Below, piece by piece: positions 23,653-31,738 of a DNA stretch of 64,000 nucleotides. The stretch comes from Alloalcanivorax balearicus MACL04 (GTDB taxonomy: Bacteria; Pseudomonadota; Gammaproteobacteria; Pseudomonadales; Alcanivoracaceae). The stretch spans positions 1 through 64,000 of the forward strand of contig NZ_ARXS01000012.1 of assembly GCF_025532145.1 (NCBI RefSeq), in the 5' to 3' direction. The notes under the pieces were generated by a model. That model had not been told where the DNA came from. It searched no databases and saw nothing but the letters and a program-made list of their open reading frames with translations. Position 1 is the first letter of the stretch. Each line of letters starts with the position of its first letter. Position numbers and translations under genes: made by a program.

Positions 23653-24528
23653 ATGATGAACCTCAGCCATTGGCGCCTGATGGTGGCGGTCGCCGACAGC
23701 GGCAACATCACCCGCGCCGCCGAACAGGCGGGCATGACCCAGTCCGCCGCCAGCCAGGCCATCACCCGGCTGGAATCGACGCTCGGTCTGACGCTTTTCG
23801 CTCGCTCCCGGCAACAGGTACGGGTTACCGCCCTGGGCGAACCGATGCTGGAGCATGCCCGCGCCATGCTGGCCCATCTGGACGCGATCCGCGCGCTGGT
23901 CGATGACAGCCACGGCCTGCGTCACGGGCGCCTTCGCCTGGGCAGCTTTCCTTCGGTCATCTCGACGCTGTTGCCCCCCATGCTGCGTGATTTCCAGCTG
24001 CGTCACCCCGGCATCGAGGTGGTTTCCCTGGAAGGCACCGATGAGGAAGTGGAGGCCTGGTTGGCGGACGACGCCATTGACCTGGGGGTGGTGTTAAATC
24101 CCGGCCCCGGGCGTCAGGCGCTGCTGCTCGGCGGTGATGCCTGGGTCGCGCTGGTTCCCGGCACCCATGAGCTGGCCCGCCGCGCCACCTCGCGGGGCAT
24201 CACGCTGGCGGAGCTGGCGGCGCAGCCGTTTATTCTCGCCACCGGCGGCTGCAAGGTGAACGGGCAAAGCCTGGTCCGCCAGGCCGGTCTTGAGTTGGAC
24301 GATGTGCGCGTCACCGTGCGGGACTGGACAAGCGCCTGTGCGCTGGTCCGCGAAGGCATGGGCGTTTCCCTGGTGCCGGAATCCAGCCTGCCCGACAACC
24401 TGCGTGGACTGCGGCATTTCCCCCTGGATCCCGGAATCCGGCGAGAGTTCGGCTTGGTCTGCTCGGCGCGGGGACAAACGTTGCCGGCGGCACAGGCGCT
24501 CCGGGAGCATCTGGCCGCCGCGATCTGA
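23653..24528 (+). CDS. LysR-family transcriptional regulator
   Basis: A 291-residue LysR protein with the N-terminal helix-turn-helix (DSGNITRAAEQAGMTQSAAS, about 16-35) and a C-terminal effector-binding domain. The gene is divergent from the GST and probably regulates it. The intergenic region has an AT-rich stretch (about 23603-23640) suitable for LysR binding. The start could be either of two adjacent ATGs (23653 or 23656); no clear ribosome binding site favours one. Confidence 0.9.
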   Translation: MMNLSHWRLMVAVADSGNITRAAEQAGMTQSAASQAITRLESTLGLTLFARSRQQVRVTALGEPMLEHARAMLAHLDAIRALVDDSHGLRHGRLRLGSFPSVISTLLPPMLRDFQLRHPGIEVVSLEGTDEEVEAWLADDAIDLGVVLNPGPGRQALLLGGDAWVALVPGTHELARRATSRGITLAELAAQPFILATGGCKVNGQSLVRQAGLELDDVRVTVRDWTSACALVREGMGVSLVPESSLPDNLRGLRHFPLDPGIRREFGLVCSARGQTLPAAQALREHLAAAI

Positions 24529-24564
24529 GCCGCGCCCCATCACCAGCGACGGCACGGCGAAGCG

Positions 24565-26136
24565 TTAACCCGGCATCCGCGTGGCGGCGTACTCGGCCAG
24601 GGCGGCGATGGTCTTGGACGGGTTCAATCCCAGGGCACGAGGCACCATGGCACCATCCACCACATACAGGCCGGGATAGTGGAATACCGCGCCGGTGTGA
24701 TCCACCACCCCTTGCTTGGGGTCGTCGGCCATGCCGCAGCCTCCCAGCGGGTGCGGGGTCACCAGATTCTTGAACCACTTCCAGGTGGCCGGCGTCATGC
24801 CCCGGCCGCCGGTGGCTTCGGTCAATGCCAGGTGGCGGTCGGCCAGCGCCTGCACCGCTTTTTCCGCCTTGCGGTAATCCCATTTCAGCCGCAGCCGGTC
24901 CTTTTTCCAGGGTGCGTACCAGCGCCGGCCCAGGCGGAAGCGGCCGCCAGGGTCGTCCACCGCCTGGCCGAACCACGGCATCATGCGCAGGAAAGGGTTA
25001 CTGTCCTCGCCGTATTCCAGCATCGCCGCGCCAAGGCGGGTACGGGCCAGCCGAGGGTGGCGGGCGGTGTGCTCCAACAGATTACCGAGCAGATCCGGCA
25101 AGCCGCCGTCTTCCACCAGGTAGCGGGCGCCATTGTCGCTGCCATCCAGGTAATCGATGGCGCTGGTGATCGTGGGGCCACGGGTCGGTGCGATCTCACG
25201 ATCGGAATAGAGCGCCGGGGTGAAGAAGTCACCGTTGCAACTCCAGTTTCGTCCCAACGCCCGGCTCAGCTTCGGCAAGGTGCGGTACTGATCGCGACAG
25301 CGCAGCAGCAACTCGGTGGAACCGACACTGCCGGCGGCGACGATCACCCGGCCGGCACGGTAGCGGCGCCAGGCGCCGGCCAGCAGATCGCGTACCCCCA
25401 CCTCGTAGCGCCCATCCTCCAGCGGACGGATCCAACGCACATGGTGTAACGGACGGATATCGGCGCCGTGCTGCTCGGCCCGCGCCAGATAGTTCAGATC
25501 CAGTGTGTTCTTGGCGTTCACCGGGCATCCCAGATCGCAATTGCCGCAATGCACGCAGGTGCCCTGCTCCCGGCCGTGGGCGTTGGTCCAGGTTTTGCTG
25601 TGGTGATAGTCGTAGGCGTCATCGAGGCCGGCATGCCAGTCCGGATCGAACTGGATCGCTTGCGGCACCACTTTGAAACGGCCGCCGTGACCGAGCTTTT
25701 CCGCCGCTTCGTGCATCAGGCGAGTGCGTGGTGTCCATTGATTGTCCGGCAGCGATTGCACCCCCATCATTTGACCGACGGTGTGGTAATGGCGGCTCAA
25801 TTGCGGGTAACGAATGGCTTCCGGCCACCCCTGTTCGAACATCTCCGGCCGGGCATCCAGGCTGACGTTGGCGTAGATCAGCGAGCCGCCGCCCACACCC
25901 GCGCCCATGGCGATGCTCATGTCGCCGAAGTAGCGGAAGTCGAGCCAGCCGTTCTGATGCTCGGGCTCGTCCTCATCCCATAGCCAGTTGTCCTGGCTGA
26001 CACTGGGGTAGTCCCGCGATTGCCAACGGCGCCCCCGCTCCAGCACCACCACTCGTTCCCCGCGTTCCGCCAGCCGGCAGGCCATCACCGACCCGCCGAA
26101 CCCACTGCCGATAATCAGTGTCGCCACTGTTTCCAT
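24565..26136 (-). CDS. GMC oxidoreductase with a four-cysteine cluster (cholesterol-oxidase-like)
   Basis: A 523-residue FAD-dependent oxidoreductase. The dinucleotide-binding GSGFGGS is at residues 10-16 and the C-terminal HPLGGCGMADDPKQGVVDH segment carries the catalytic His. Between them lies C194-x2-C197-x2-C200-x3-C204-P, spaced like a 4Fe-4S ligand set. The protein resembles the cholesterol-oxidase/GMC branch rather than choline dehydrogenase. It probably oxidises a hydroxyl on a sterol, alcohol or similar substrate in the cytoplasm, as no signal peptide is seen. It is a single gene, convergent with the LysR gene. Confidence 0.82.
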   Translation of the reverse strand: METVATLIIGSGFGGSVMACRLAERGERVVVLERGRRWQSRDYPSVSQDNWLWDEDEPEHQNGWLDFRYFGDMSIAMGAGVGGGSLIYANVSLDARPEMFEQGWPEAIRYPQLSRHYHTVGQMMGVQSLPDNQWTPRTRLMHEAAEKLGHGGRFKVVPQAIQFDPDWHAGLDDAYDYHHSKTWTNAHGREQGTCVHCGNCDLGCPVNAKNTLDLNYLARAEQHGADIRPLHHVRWIRPLEDGRYEVGVRDLLAGAWRRYRAGRVIVAAGSVGSTELLLRCRDQYRTLPKLSRALGRNWSCNGDFFTPALYSDREIAPTRGPTITSAIDYLDGSDNGARYLVEDGGLPDLLGNLLEHTARHPRLARTRLGAAMLEYGEDSNPFLRMMPWFGQAVDDPGGRFRLGRRWYAPWKKDRLRLKWDYRKAEKAVQALADRHLALTEATGGRGMTPATWKWFKNLVTPHPLGGCGMADDPKQGVVDHTGAVFHYPGLYVVDGAMVPRALGLNPSKTIAALAEYAATRMPG

Positions 26137-26336
26137 GGCGCTTCCCCCTGCTCCGTTCCCAACCCGGACAGCCGCAAAAGCCGTGCGACCGTACCGCGCC
26201 CCCAGGCAATGACAAATAGTCCGATTTATTCCCTATGCTTTTCAAACACTTGCATGATGGATTGAAAGTAAATTCCTGTCCATCCGCGGCACTATGTATT
26301 ATCCTTCGCGCATCTCAGCCCCGCCAGCTTCTCATC

Positions 26337-26561
26337 ATGGAACAGATCGATTTCGTCGACCAGCAGCAGAACCTCCCGACCACTCCGCAACGGGCACCAC
26401 GCATGCGCCGCACCGGCTCGGTACGGGCGGGTCATCGCCGCCTCACCGCCGACATTCCCGCGGATCTGCACAAGCGCCTGAAGATGCAGGCCCTGCGCGA
26501 GGATCGCTCGGTCACCGATCTGATCGTTCACGCGGCGGAATATTATTTGCGAAAGGTGTAA
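26337..26561 (+). CDS. Small ribbon-helix-helix DNA-binding protein
   Basis: A 74-residue protein whose C-terminal half RRLTADIPADLHKRLKMQAL...VTDLIVHAAEYYL is a clear ribbon-helix-helix (CopG/ParG-like) fold; the N-terminus is basic and disordered. Such proteins repress transcription as dimers, and include antitoxins and partition proteins. No toxin, ParA or relaxase is adjacent, so it is an orphan. The ATG at 26337 is chosen for length; no ribosome binding site is visible and an upstream start at 26235 would add a poor leader. A hairpin follows directly after the stop. Confidence 0.68.
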   Translation: MEQIDFVDQQQNLPTTPQRAPRMRRTGSVRAGHRRLTADIPADLHKRLKMQALREDRSVTDLIVHAAEYYLRKV

Positions 26562-26595
26562 ACAGGGTCGCGTCCCATGGCACATGGGTCCCTGT
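26562..26595 (+). terminator. Hairpin directly after the RHH gene
   Basis: ACAGGG and CCCATG (26562-26579) can pair with CATGGG and CCCTGT (26583-26595), with a bulge. There is no T-run, so this is a weak terminator candidate. Confidence 0.35.
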
Positions 26596-26600
26596 AATTC

Positions 26601-26760
26601 GCTTACACGCAACACGCTTGCACGCTAAATCCAAAACCGGATAGCCAGTCTTGGAGACATGCTGGCCCGCCTCTCACTTGTTAAGCAATCAGCCCTTTCC
26701 GCATGGCTACTGGGCTGGCAAGCATGGCGTGTTGCCTGTAAGCGTGTTGCATGCCAGCGC
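26601..26760. repeat. ACACGC-rich repeat, split copy
   Basis: GCTTACACGCAACACGCTTG at 26601-26620 and an inverted partner GCGTGTTGCCTGTAAGCGTG near 26727-26746 flank ~100 bases without a gene. The same words form a tight 23-bp hairpin at 33750-33808 and a spaced pair at 54112-54251. Confidence 0.6.
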
Positions 26761-26857
26761 CTTATCCCCTCCTTCACCAAACCGTCAATAATCCGTCACC
26801 GATCCGTCCTCGCCTCTTCGTAGCCTGCCGTAGAATCGGACAAGCGGAGGGACAATC

Positions 26858-27970
26858 ATGGACGCGGATCTCTTTGTGCTCGCCCTGGCGGCACTGTTCG
26901 CACTGAGCTACCGGATGCTGTTCCGGGCACTGCCACGGGAGCGCTGGCAATTCGTTGCCTGCCTGCCGTTGGCGAAAAACCGTGACGGCACCTGGCGCAC
27001 GCTGAACCTCACTTATTACGGACTGTTCACCGGTCTGGCCGGCGGCTTCGGCGTGGCCGCGTTCGTATTGCTTACCGCCGCTTCCGGTGTCCCTCTGGGC
27101 ATCGCCCTGGGACTCACCGCCGGCATTCTGGCCGTGTGTCTGCCGGCGGCCAAGTTGATCGCCACGGTGGTGGAAAAGAATCGCCACGGTTTTACCGTGG
27201 GCGGTGCCAGTTTCGTCGGTATCCTGCTGGCGCCGCTGTTACTGTGGGGCGCCGATGAATTGTCCCGGCAATGGTGGCAAGATCCGTTGCCGGTGATGCC
27301 GCTGCTGGCCGCCATGACCATCGCTTATGTGCTTGGCGAGGGGGTCGGTCGGCTCGCCTGTATCAGTTTTGGTTGCTGTTACGGCAAATCACTGGAGCAC
27401 GCGCCGGCCTGGGCCCGGCGTTGTTTCGCCGGCTTGCACCATGTCTTTCACGGCTTCACCAAGAAGATTGCCTTCGCCGGGAACATGGAAGCGGTGCGGG
27501 TGGTTCCGATCCAGGCCCTCACTTGTGTGTTCTACACTCTGCTGGCGCTGGTGGGCATGGCCTTGTACTTCCACGGACTGTACGCCATCGCCTTCGCTCT
27601 GACGCTGACCGGCGGACAATTGTGGCGGGTGTATTCGGAGTTTTTACGGGCGGATTTCCGAGGCGGCAAGCGCTTTACGGTTTACCAGACCATGGCCAGC
27701 CTGGCGGCGCTCTACGGTCTGCTGATCAGTGTGCTGCTACCGGGCGGCGACACTGTTATGCCGGTCTTGAGCGCCGGTCTGACCACCCTGTGGCAACCGG
27801 GCATGATTCTTTGTCTGCAGCTGGTGACGGTGGGCATGTTCCTGTTTTCCGGCACCAGCACCATCACCACCGGGGAGCTGCGTTTCGGGTTGGCGCCGGA
27901 CTGGCGTGGACAAGCCGGTTGCGATAGCGAGGCCGAGCCGCCGCTGGCTACACCAGCGCGGCGGCCTTGA
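26858..27970 (+). CDS. Lgt-like polytopic membrane protein
   Basis: A 370-residue membrane protein with about nine hydrophobic helices, related to prolipoprotein diacylglyceryl transferase. It keeps GEGVGRLACISFGCCYGK (160-177), the Lgt-family signature region in its GCCYG form, and a later SEFLRADFRGG segment. The sequence is too divergent and lacks the canonical RIGNF(I/V)N form, so it is unlikely to be the housekeeping Lgt. It may transfer a lipid or act on another lipid-linked target. GGAGGGA precedes the ATG. Its 3' end overlaps the convergent modC by 23 bp. Confidence 0.68.
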   Translation: MDADLFVLALAALFALSYRMLFRALPRERWQFVACLPLAKNRDGTWRTLNLTYYGLFTGLAGGFGVAAFVLLTAASGVPLGIALGLTAGILAVCLPAAKLIATVVEKNRHGFTVGGASFVGILLAPLLLWGADELSRQWWQDPLPVMPLLAAMTIAYVLGEGVGRLACISFGCCYGKSLEHAPAWARRCFAGLHHVFHGFTKKIAFAGNMEAVRVVPIQALTCVFYTLLALVGMALYFHGLYAIAFALTLTGGQLWRVYSEFLRADFRGGKRFTVYQTMASLAALYGLLISVLLPGGDTVMPVLSAGLTTLWQPGMILCLQLVTVGMFLFSGTSTITTGELRFGLAPDWRGQAGCDSEAEPPLATPARRP

Positions 27971-29009
27971 TCTGGGCATGGACCCGGCTTCCCGGGGCCA
28001 GCCTCAGCCGGTCCCGGGAATAGCTGGACAGGCGCGCCAACAGCCACTGCTGTTCGCACCGCAGCCGCACCAGGCATTGCCCCTGGGGTAGTGACCGCAC
28101 GTCGTCGACGACGGCCGGCAGGATATTCAGCACGCTGGAGTCCGAGGCCGGCGACAATGTCAGGCTCACGTCCCGCGCCGCCACCCGCAGACGCGGTGTG
28201 TCACCACCAGGCCCGGAGGCCGGCACTCTCACCTCACAGGCGCCCAGGGCCAACACCAGCAAATGATGATCCTGCTCATAACGCAGATGACGGGTGCGCA
28301 GCACCACCGCCGCGTCCCGATGCTCCGCCAACGGTGACCCGGGGCCGGCCAGCACATCGTTGACCTCGCCTTGCGCCGCCAGGGCGCCGTCACGCAACCA
28401 CCAAAGATGCTCCCCCAGTGTCAGCACCTCATCCAGGTGGTGGCTGACATACAACACCGGAATGGTCTTCGCCACCCGGCCGATCACCTCCATCAGCGCC
28501 TGGCGCCGGGCCTGATCCAGGGCCGCCAGCGGCTCGTCCAGCAGCAACAGTCGCGGCGCGCTCAACAATGCCCGCCCCAATGCCACCCGGCTGGCCTCGC
28601 CACCGGAAAGTCCCTGCACCCGGCGCGGCAGCAACGGCGCCAATGACAGCAGCTCCAGCACTTCTTCCCAACGTTGCGCCGGCAAACGTTGTCCCGACAT
28701 TGTCGCCCGCCTTGCGGCATAGCGGAGATTGCCGGTCACATCCAGATGAGGAAACAGCGTCGGTTTCTGCAGCATCAGGCCCACCGGCCGGCGATGGGCC
28801 GGCAGCATTCCGGCACGGCCCTGCCAGCGTTCACCGTCGAATTCAATGCGCCCCTGACAAGGCTCAAGACCCGCCACCGCCCGCAGCAGACTGCTTTTGC
28901 CGGCCCCGGACTCACCAAACAAAATGGTCACGCCCCGTTCCGGCAACGTTCCCTGCACGGAAAGCGCAAAAGCGCCGCGACGAAGGGCGATATCCAGGGA
29001 CAGACTCAT
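27948..29009 (-). CDS. modC: Molybdate ABC transporter ATP-binding protein ModC
   Basis: A 353-residue ABC ATPase that energises molybdate import. Walker A is FGESGAGKS (31-39), the ABC signature LSGGEASRVALGRAL (about 128-142) and Walker B LLLLDEPLAALD follow. The C-terminal ~100 residues are the TOBE/mop molybdate-binding domain. ATG 29009 overlaps the modB stop (ATGA). The last 23 bases overlap the Lgt-like gene on the other strand. Confidence 0.93.
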   Translation of the reverse strand: MSLSLDIALRRGAFALSVQGTLPERGVTILFGESGAGKSSLLRAVAGLEPCQGRIEFDGERWQGRAGMLPAHRRPVGLMLQKPTLFPHLDVTGNLRYAARRATMSGQRLPAQRWEEVLELLSLAPLLPRRVQGLSGGEASRVALGRALLSAPRLLLLDEPLAALDQARRQALMEVIGRVAKTIPVLYVSHHLDEVLTLGEHLWWLRDGALAAQGEVNDVLAGPGSPLAEHRDAAVVLRTRHLRYEQDHHLLVLALGACEVRVPASGPGGDTPRLRVAARDVSLTLSPASDSSVLNILPAVVDDVRSLPQGQCLVRLRCEQQWLLARLSSYSRDRLRLAPGSRVHAQIKAAALV

Positions 29010-29683
29010 AGCGGTCCCCGTGCTTTCTTCTGCCAGCGAAACACCGCCCACAGCAGCACCAGCGACATCACCACCAGCACCAGCGCCAGACGCTGGGCAC
29101 TGGCGTAATCACCGGCCTCCACATGCTCATACAGCGCCACCGAGGCGACCCGGGTCTCGCCGGCGATGCTGCCGCCGATCATCAGCACCACACCGAACTC
29201 TCCCAGGGTATGGGCGAAGCCGAGCACCGCGGCGGACAGGTAACCAGGGCGCGCCAGTGGCAACACCACGGAGAAGAACCGGTCGAGAGGGCCGGCGCCA
29301 GCGGCGGCGGCCATGTCCAGGACATCCTTGTCGATGGCGGCAAAAGCGTTCTTTAACGGCTGCAGCACGAACGGCAGTGAATAGACCACCGAACCGATCA
29401 CCAGACCGGCGAAGGAAAACGCCAGCCCCGGTCGCTCCAGCAGGGGACCAAGCCAGCCGCCGGGACCGTCCGGGCCAAGAAACAGTAACAGGTAGAAGCC
29501 CAGCACCGTGGGCGGCAGCACCAGCGGCAACGCCAGCAGCGATTCCAGCAGAGCCTGGCCGGGACGGAAGCGTCGGGCCAGCCACCAGGCCAGCGGCGTG
29601 CACAGTACCAACAGGATCACGGTGGTGATCAGCGCCAGTTTGACACTCACCCATAACGCCAGAGTGTCACCGGCCGCCAGCAT
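29006..29683 (-). CDS. modB: Molybdate ABC transporter permease ModB
   Basis: A 225-residue inner-membrane permease with five to six helices and the BPD cytoplasmic loop EAAA-like segment MAAAAGAGPLDRFFSVVLPLA. It forms the molybdate channel with ModC. The ATG at 29683 overlaps the modA stop by one base (TGATG); a TTG one codon earlier is also in frame. Typical length for ModB. Confidence 0.92.
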   Translation of the reverse strand: MLAAGDTLALWVSVKLALITTVILLVLCTPLAWWLARRFRPGQALLESLLALPLVLPPTVLGFYLLLFLGPDGPGGWLGPLLERPGLAFSFAGLVIGSVVYSLPFVLQPLKNAFAAIDKDVLDMAAAAGAGPLDRFFSVVLPLARPGYLSAAVLGFAHTLGEFGVVLMIGGSIAGETRVASVALYEHVEAGDYASAQRLALVLVVMSLVLLWAVFRWQKKARGPL

Positions 29684-30411
29684 CAAGGCGTCTCCAGCCG
29701 ATATCCCGCCGCTTCGATCCGTTGCCGGGCGGCGTCACTGAACAGGAAATCATAGAAGGCGCGTGCCGCCGGCCGGTCATCCAGCAGCACCGCCTGTTGG
29801 CGAATCGCCGGATAGGACTCCGCCGGTGGCAGCCAGAGACTGCCGTCGGCTTCCCGTACCTGGGACAGAGCAACGAACCCGGCCCGGGCGGCACCGCTTT
29901 GGATGAACTGAAAGGTCTGCCCCACGTTCTCGCCACGCACCAGGGTGACGGAGTCCGGCAACGCCAGCGTGGCCAGCACCGCCTCGGCGGCGGCACCGTA
30001 GGGCGCGGTGCGGGCGTTGGCCAGCGCCAACGGCGTCAGTTCACCGCCATTCAAAAGCGCCGCCCCCAGCGCCAGCCCCGGCTCCCGGCTCCACAGTGCC
30101 AGCACGCCCAGGGCATAGGTGCGGCGGCTGCCGGCGACAATCCGTTCCTGCTGCTCCAACTGACGCGGACGGGCCTCATCGGCGGCGAGGAACAGGTCCA
30201 GCGGCGCGCCCTGCCGTATCTGCGCATAGAGTTTGCCGGTGGAACCCACGCTGACGGCCACTTCGGCCCCGGCATGCCGGGACTGGTAATCCGCCACCAG
30301 TTGCCGCATGGGGCCGGCGAAATTGGCGGCCACCGCCACCCGCACCGGCGCCTCCGGCCACGCCAGTAACGGCAGCCCCATCAGCAAAGCACAGAAGGCG
30401 AAGCGGAACAT
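29683..30411 (-). CDS. modA: Molybdate-binding periplasmic protein ModA
   Basis: A 242-residue periplasmic binding protein. A signal peptide (MFRFAFCALLMGLPLLAWPE) precedes VRVAVAANFAGPMRQLV and VSVGSTGKLYAQI, whose serines and backbone bind the oxyanion. It delivers molybdate (or tungstate) to ModBC. The ATG at 30411 is eleven bases after the trhO stop; the longer open frame lies inside trhO. No Moco riboswitch or ModE site is visible upstream, so the group may depend on the bolA/trhO promoter. Confidence 0.92.
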   Translation of the reverse strand: MFRFAFCALLMGLPLLAWPEAPVRVAVAANFAGPMRQLVADYQSRHAGAEVAVSVGSTGKLYAQIRQGAPLDLFLAADEARPRQLEQQERIVAGSRRTYALGVLALWSREPGLALGAALLNGGELTPLALANARTAPYGAAAEAVLATLALPDSVTLVRGENVGQTFQFIQSGAARAGFVALSQVREADGSLWLPPAESYPAIRQQAVLLDDRPAARAFYDFLFSDAARQRIEAAGYRLETP

Positions 30412-30422
30412 GCCGGTCTCCG

Positions 30423-31358
30423 TTAACGTGATCCGGACTCCCGGGGGTTTTGTCCGAGGTGGGCCTCGCCGCGCTGACGGGACAGTTCGATCTGGCGCTG
30501 CCGCTCGGCGAAGCGGGCCTTCTGATCCACCGTGGACTCGTGGTAGCACCGCGGGCAGGACACGCCCGGTTCGTACTGCGGGGACAGCTTGTCCTGATCG
30601 GAAATCGGCCGGCGGCAGGCGTGGCACTGCTGATACTGGCCAGGTTGAAGGTCGTGATCGACGGTAACCCGCTCATCGAACACGAAGCACTCGCCCTGCC
30701 ACAGGGAATCGTCCTTGGGCACGTCTTCCAGGTATTTGAGGATCCCGCCTTTGAGGTGATAAACCTCCTCGAACCCCTGCTGGCGCAAATAGGCGGTGGA
30801 TTTTTCACAGCGGATGCCGCCGGTGCAGAACATCGCCACCCGTTTGTGGCGGGACGGATCCAGATTCTCGCGCACATAATCCGGAAACTCACGGAACGCC
30901 TTGGTGTGCGGGTTGATCGCACCGGCGAAGGTGCCCACTTCGTACTCGTAGTCGTTGCGGGTGTCGATGACCAGAGTTTCCGGATCGGCGATCACCCGGT
31001 TCCAGTCCTCCGCCTCCAGGTAGGTGCCGCGGTCGGCGTCGGGATCCAGGTCCTCCACGCCCATGGTGACGATCTCTTTCTTGAGTTTCACCTTGGTGCG
31101 CAGGAACGGCGGTTCGTGGGTGTAGGATTCCTTGTACTCCAACCCCTGAAAGCGGCCGTCCGCCGCCAGCCAGGCCAGCACCGCGTCAATGCCTTGCCGG
31201 CTGCCGGCGATGGTGCCATTGATGCCTTCACGGGCCAGCAGCAGGGTGCCGCGCACGCCGGCTTCGGTCATGCAAGCCAGCAGCGGCTCACGCAGGTTCT
31301 GGTAATCGTCGAGACGGGTAAAGCGGTATAACGCCGCCACCACGATGACATCGTTCAT
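30423..31358 (-). CDS. trhO: tRNA uridine 34 hydroxylase TrhO (UPF0176, rhodanese domain)
   Basis: A 311-residue protein of the YceA/TrhO family, which hydroxylates U34 of tRNA to 5-hydroxyuridine, the precursor of cmo5U. The central rhodanese domain carries the loop [11 protein letters not shown] with Cys178, and the C-terminal part has a Cys-rich region ([13 protein letters not shown], then [10 protein letters not shown]) like a small zinc site. Length matches the family. The ATG overlaps the bolA stop (ATGA), and modA begins eleven bases later, so the gene is in the middle of a bolA-trhO-modABC run. Confidence 0.9.
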   Translation of the reverse strand: MNDVIVVAALYRFTRLDDYQNLREPLLACMTEAGVRGTLLLAREGINGTIAGSRQGIDAVLAWLAADGRFQGLEYKESYTHEPPFLRTKVKLKKEIVTMGVEDLDPDADRGTYLEAEDWNRVIADPETLVIDTRNDYEYEVGTFAGAINPHTKAFREFPDYVRENLDPSRHKRVAMFCTGGIRCEKSTAYLRQQGFEEVYHLKGGILKYLEDVPKDDSLWQGECFVFDERVTVDHDLQPGQYQQCHACRRPISDQDKLSPQYEPGVSCPRCYHESTVDQKARFAERQRQIELSRQRGEAHLGQNPRESGSR

Positions 31359-31687
31359 CGAGTGAACTCCGGATCATGTTTGCTGCCGCCACGGCAATCC
31401 GGCGAGGCCGCCACCTCGCCATTGCGGGCGTTCCATTCCTCAGGGGTAAACAAATGCAGGGCCAGTGCATGCACCGGACCGGCCAATTCCTCGGACAGCA
31501 CCGCGTAGATCGCCTGATGACGGCGCACCGGCATCTTGCCGGCGAACGACTCGGACACCACCGTCAGCTTGAAGTGGGTTTCCGAGTTGGCTGGCACATT
31601 GTGGCGGTGGCTTTCGTTCTCCACCGTGACCTGGACGACCGGCATGGCGTCGCGGATTTTGCGCTCAATGGCTTGAGCCACGCTCAT
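31355..31687 (-). CDS. bolA: BolA-family protein
   Basis: A 110-residue BolA fold. The family core [25 protein letters not shown] (about residues 26-50) and [13 protein letters not shown] is present. BolA proteins work with monothiol glutaredoxins in iron-sulfur cluster handling or as stress-linked regulators. GGAGAGC precedes the ATG. It is the first gene of the bolA-trhO-modABC group. The sequence is closer to BolA proper than to the IbaG branch, by the length and C-terminal tail. Confidence 0.88.
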   Translation of the reverse strand: MSVAQAIERKIRDAMPVVQVTVENESHRHNVPANSETHFKLTVVSESFAGKMPVRRHQAIYAVLSEELAGPVHALALHLFTPEEWNARNGEVAASPDCRGGSKHDPEFTR

Positions 31688-31738
31688 ACTGCTCTCCGTG
31701 GAATCGGGTTTGGGGACGTTATTCTACGGTTTTACTGA

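Noticed and set aside
26337-26561. RHH protein as an antitoxin of a TA pair
   Set aside because: No small toxin-sized gene overlaps or adjoins it on the same strand.
30412-30422. Molybdenum-cofactor riboswitch or ModE site upstream of modA
   Set aside because: Only eleven bases separate modA from trhO, so no RNA element of that size can fit there; no ModE palindrome was seen upstream of bolA either.
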